Source: Aquificota bacterium (GTDB taxonomy: Bacteria > Aquificota > Aquificia > Aquificales > QOAS01). Taken from it: 6,292 nucleotides of DNA. A program made the translations under genes and the position numbers. Shown here one piece after another: positions 5,091 to 6,292 of this stretch; the stretch's first letter is position 1; every line of letters starts with the position of its first letter. Location of the stretch: the NCBI GenBank assembly GCA_026987085.1, contig JALSNH010000274.1, forward strand, positions 1 through 6,292, in the 5' to 3' direction. A model generated the notes under the pieces. The model was not told where the DNA came from. It made no database searches and saw nothing but the letters and a program-made list of their open reading frames with translations.

Positions 5091-6292
5091 ATGTTAAGGG
5101 AAGTAGCGACGGCGGTAAAAAACGGAAATTGGCGGGCCCTTTTGGCCTCCTTCTTCTACTTTGACCACTCCTTTAGTATCTGGCTGCTGCTGGGTGCTTT
5201 GGGTCCCTTTATTGCGGAGGCCCTGCACCTATCGGGACTTCAAAAGGGTTATATGGTTGCAATCCCGGTAATAGCGGCGGCTATCTTTCGTATCAACTTC
5301 GGTTATATTTTCCAGCACCACGATGGTAAAAAAATCGCAATAGTTGGAATACTGCTTTCGTTAATACCCCACCTTTACCTATTAGCCTCCAAGATTTTCG
5401 GTTTTCAAATCGATTACACCGACCTACTTTGGATGGGTGTTTTCCTCGGGGTTGCGGGAGCTTCCTTTGCGATAGCGCTACCAATGGCGGGTAGCAACTA
5501 CCCGAAAGAGTATCAGGGACTCGTTTTAGGGCTTGCCGCTGCCGGTAATATCGGGGCGGTTCTCGACGGTGTTCTATTTCCGCCTTTGGCAAAGCTTATA
5601 GGTTGGGAATGGGCGTTTATCTCTTCGTCGGTTCTACTGCTAATAGCTTTAGGTTTTATCCTCGCTTGGGCCAAAGACTCCACCCAAAAGGAGGACCCCG
5701 ATATTCGCTCGTGGGTTGTATTCTTTGCAACTATCGCTTTTATGATAGTGCTCGCTATAGGTTTTAACAACGGATGGTTTGGTGTTGACCCTATTACCGG
5801 AAAGCTCCTCTTACCTATAGCGGGTGGCCTATTTGCCATACTTCTTATGCCACCGGTTTGGAAAAAGGTTTTCCTTGAAAGGGATACTTGGGTTTTGATG
5901 CTCGCTTACTCGATTACCTTCGGCGGTTTTGTCGGAATGTCCTCCTACGTAGCTATGCTTTTGAGGGACGTTTACGCAATTTCCAAAGTGGAAGCGGGAA
6001 TGCTAATGTCCCTTTTTGCCTTTACGGGTGCTATGATTAGACCGGTAGGCGGATTTATAGCGGACAAGATTAGCGGAGCAACCGCCGTTCCCCTATTTAT
6101 TGCGGGAATAGCCCTAGTGAACTTTGTATTTGCCGCTTTTACACCGCCTTTAATTCTTGGAATCTTGCTCTTTTTACTGCTTTACACCTTCTACGGGCTC
6201 GGTAATGGTGCCGTTTTCCAAATGGTTCCCCATAGGTGGCCCGACAAAACCGGTTTAATGACCGGCATTATCGGTGCGGCCGGCGGTATCGG
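5091..6292 (+). CDS. narK: NarK/NasA-family nitrate/nitrite transporter (MFS), C-terminus beyond right edge
   Basis: Four hundred residues are visible without a stop. Diagnostic stretches include Arg67 in IFRINFG (65-71), SFAIALPMAGSNYP (125-138), QGLVLGLAAAGNIG (142-155), TFGGFVGMSSYVA (276-288), Arg317 in GAMIRPVGGFIADK (313-326) and GLGNGAVFQMVP (369-380). The last is followed by the start of TGIIGAAGGI (391-400), where the window ends. The two arginines correspond to those that bind substrate in NarK-type carriers. The family imports nitrate with protons or exchanges nitrate for nitrite at the inner membrane; direction cannot be read here. Between the usual helices 6 and 7 lie two further hydrophobic segments (about 207-225 and 239-256). 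The loop after Arg67 reads HHDGKK rather than the usual D-R-x-G-G-R type. The ATG at 5091 has a poor ribosome site; an in-frame TTG at 5070 is an alternative. Probably some tens of residues are missing. Confidence 0.9.
   Translation, partial: MLREVATAVKNGNWRALLASFFYFDHSFSIWLLLGALGPFIAEALHLSGLQKGYMVAIPVIAAAIFRINFGYIFQHHDGKKIAIVGILLSLIPHLYLLASKIFGFQIDYTDLLWMGVFLGVAGASFAIALPMAGSNYPKEYQGLVLGLAAAGNIGAVLDGVLFPPLAKLIGWEWAFISSSVLLLIALGFILAWAKDSTQKEDPDIRSWVVFFATIAFMIVLAIGFNNGWFGVDPITGKLLLPIAGGLFAILLMPPVWKKVFLERDTWVLMLAYSITFGGFVGMSSYVAMLLRDVYAISKVEAGMLMSLFAFTGAMIRPVGGFIADKISGATAVPLFIAGIALVNFVFAAFTPPLILGILLFLLLYTFYGLGNGAVFQMVPHRWPDKTGLMTGIIGAAGGI

Noticed and set aside
5293..5839. Two overlapping minus-strand reading frames (99 and 108 codons) opposite narK
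   Set aside because: They lie entirely antisense to a clear membrane transporter, have Pro/Ser/Arg-rich shadow-type composition and no family resemblance.
1..6292. CRISPR array, tRNA or rRNA genes
   Set aside because: No regularly spaced repeats and no cloverleaf or rRNA-like segments were seen. Nearly all sequence is accounted for by protein genes and short control regions.

Overview
The window reads as a bacterial chromosomal locus for nitrate/nitrite uptake and nitrite reduction, bordered on the left by the start of an IS200/IS605-type tnpB gene. The combination of a NirA-type siroheme nitrite reductase, siroheme-synthesis genes, a NarK-family transporter, an outer-membrane barrel, and A-rich, Lys/AGG-rich codon use suggests a Gram-negative, possibly thermophilic, chemolithotroph such as a member of the Aquificota. 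That assignment is a low-confidence impression from protein style; nothing in the window proves it.

Layout. Positions 2-466 (minus) hold the first 155 codons of a TnpB/OrfB protein, whose catalytic part lies outside the window. Positions 467-675 are a divergent intergenic region. It holds an IS-end-like hairpin (508-550) and several perfect palindromes, then the likely nirA promoter. Three plus-strand genes follow in a tight operon: nirA (676-2376), a Met8/SirC-type siroheme synthase (2378-2956) and cobA/SUMT (2964-3758). A minus-strand outer-membrane beta-barrel protein of the alginate-export-like type (3755-4954) runs convergently into cobA, and the two stop codons overlap. A 136-bp divergent control region (4955-5090) separates it from a plus-strand narK-type transporter (5091 to the right edge, incomplete).

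How the genes fit together. The barrel protein may let small solutes, possibly nitrate or nitrite, cross the outer membrane (inference). The NarK-type carrier moves nitrate and/or nitrite across the inner membrane. NirA reduces nitrite by six electrons to ammonium in the cytoplasm. CobA and the SirC-like protein build the siroheme NirA needs from uroporphyrinogen III. No nitrate reductase is visible, so nitrate reduction must be encoded elsewhere if it occurs.

The most notable points beyond routine annotation are: a perfect 12-bp inverted repeat that could lock the tnpB ribosome-binding site into an RNA stem; a nested dyad across the proposed nirA promoter; an IS-like hairpin that supplies a spurious in-frame ATG for nirA; and two apparent extra hydrophobic segments in the middle of the NarK-like protein, which would make it a 14-helix rather than a 12-helix carrier. 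I did not find convincing evidence of a wholly new system.
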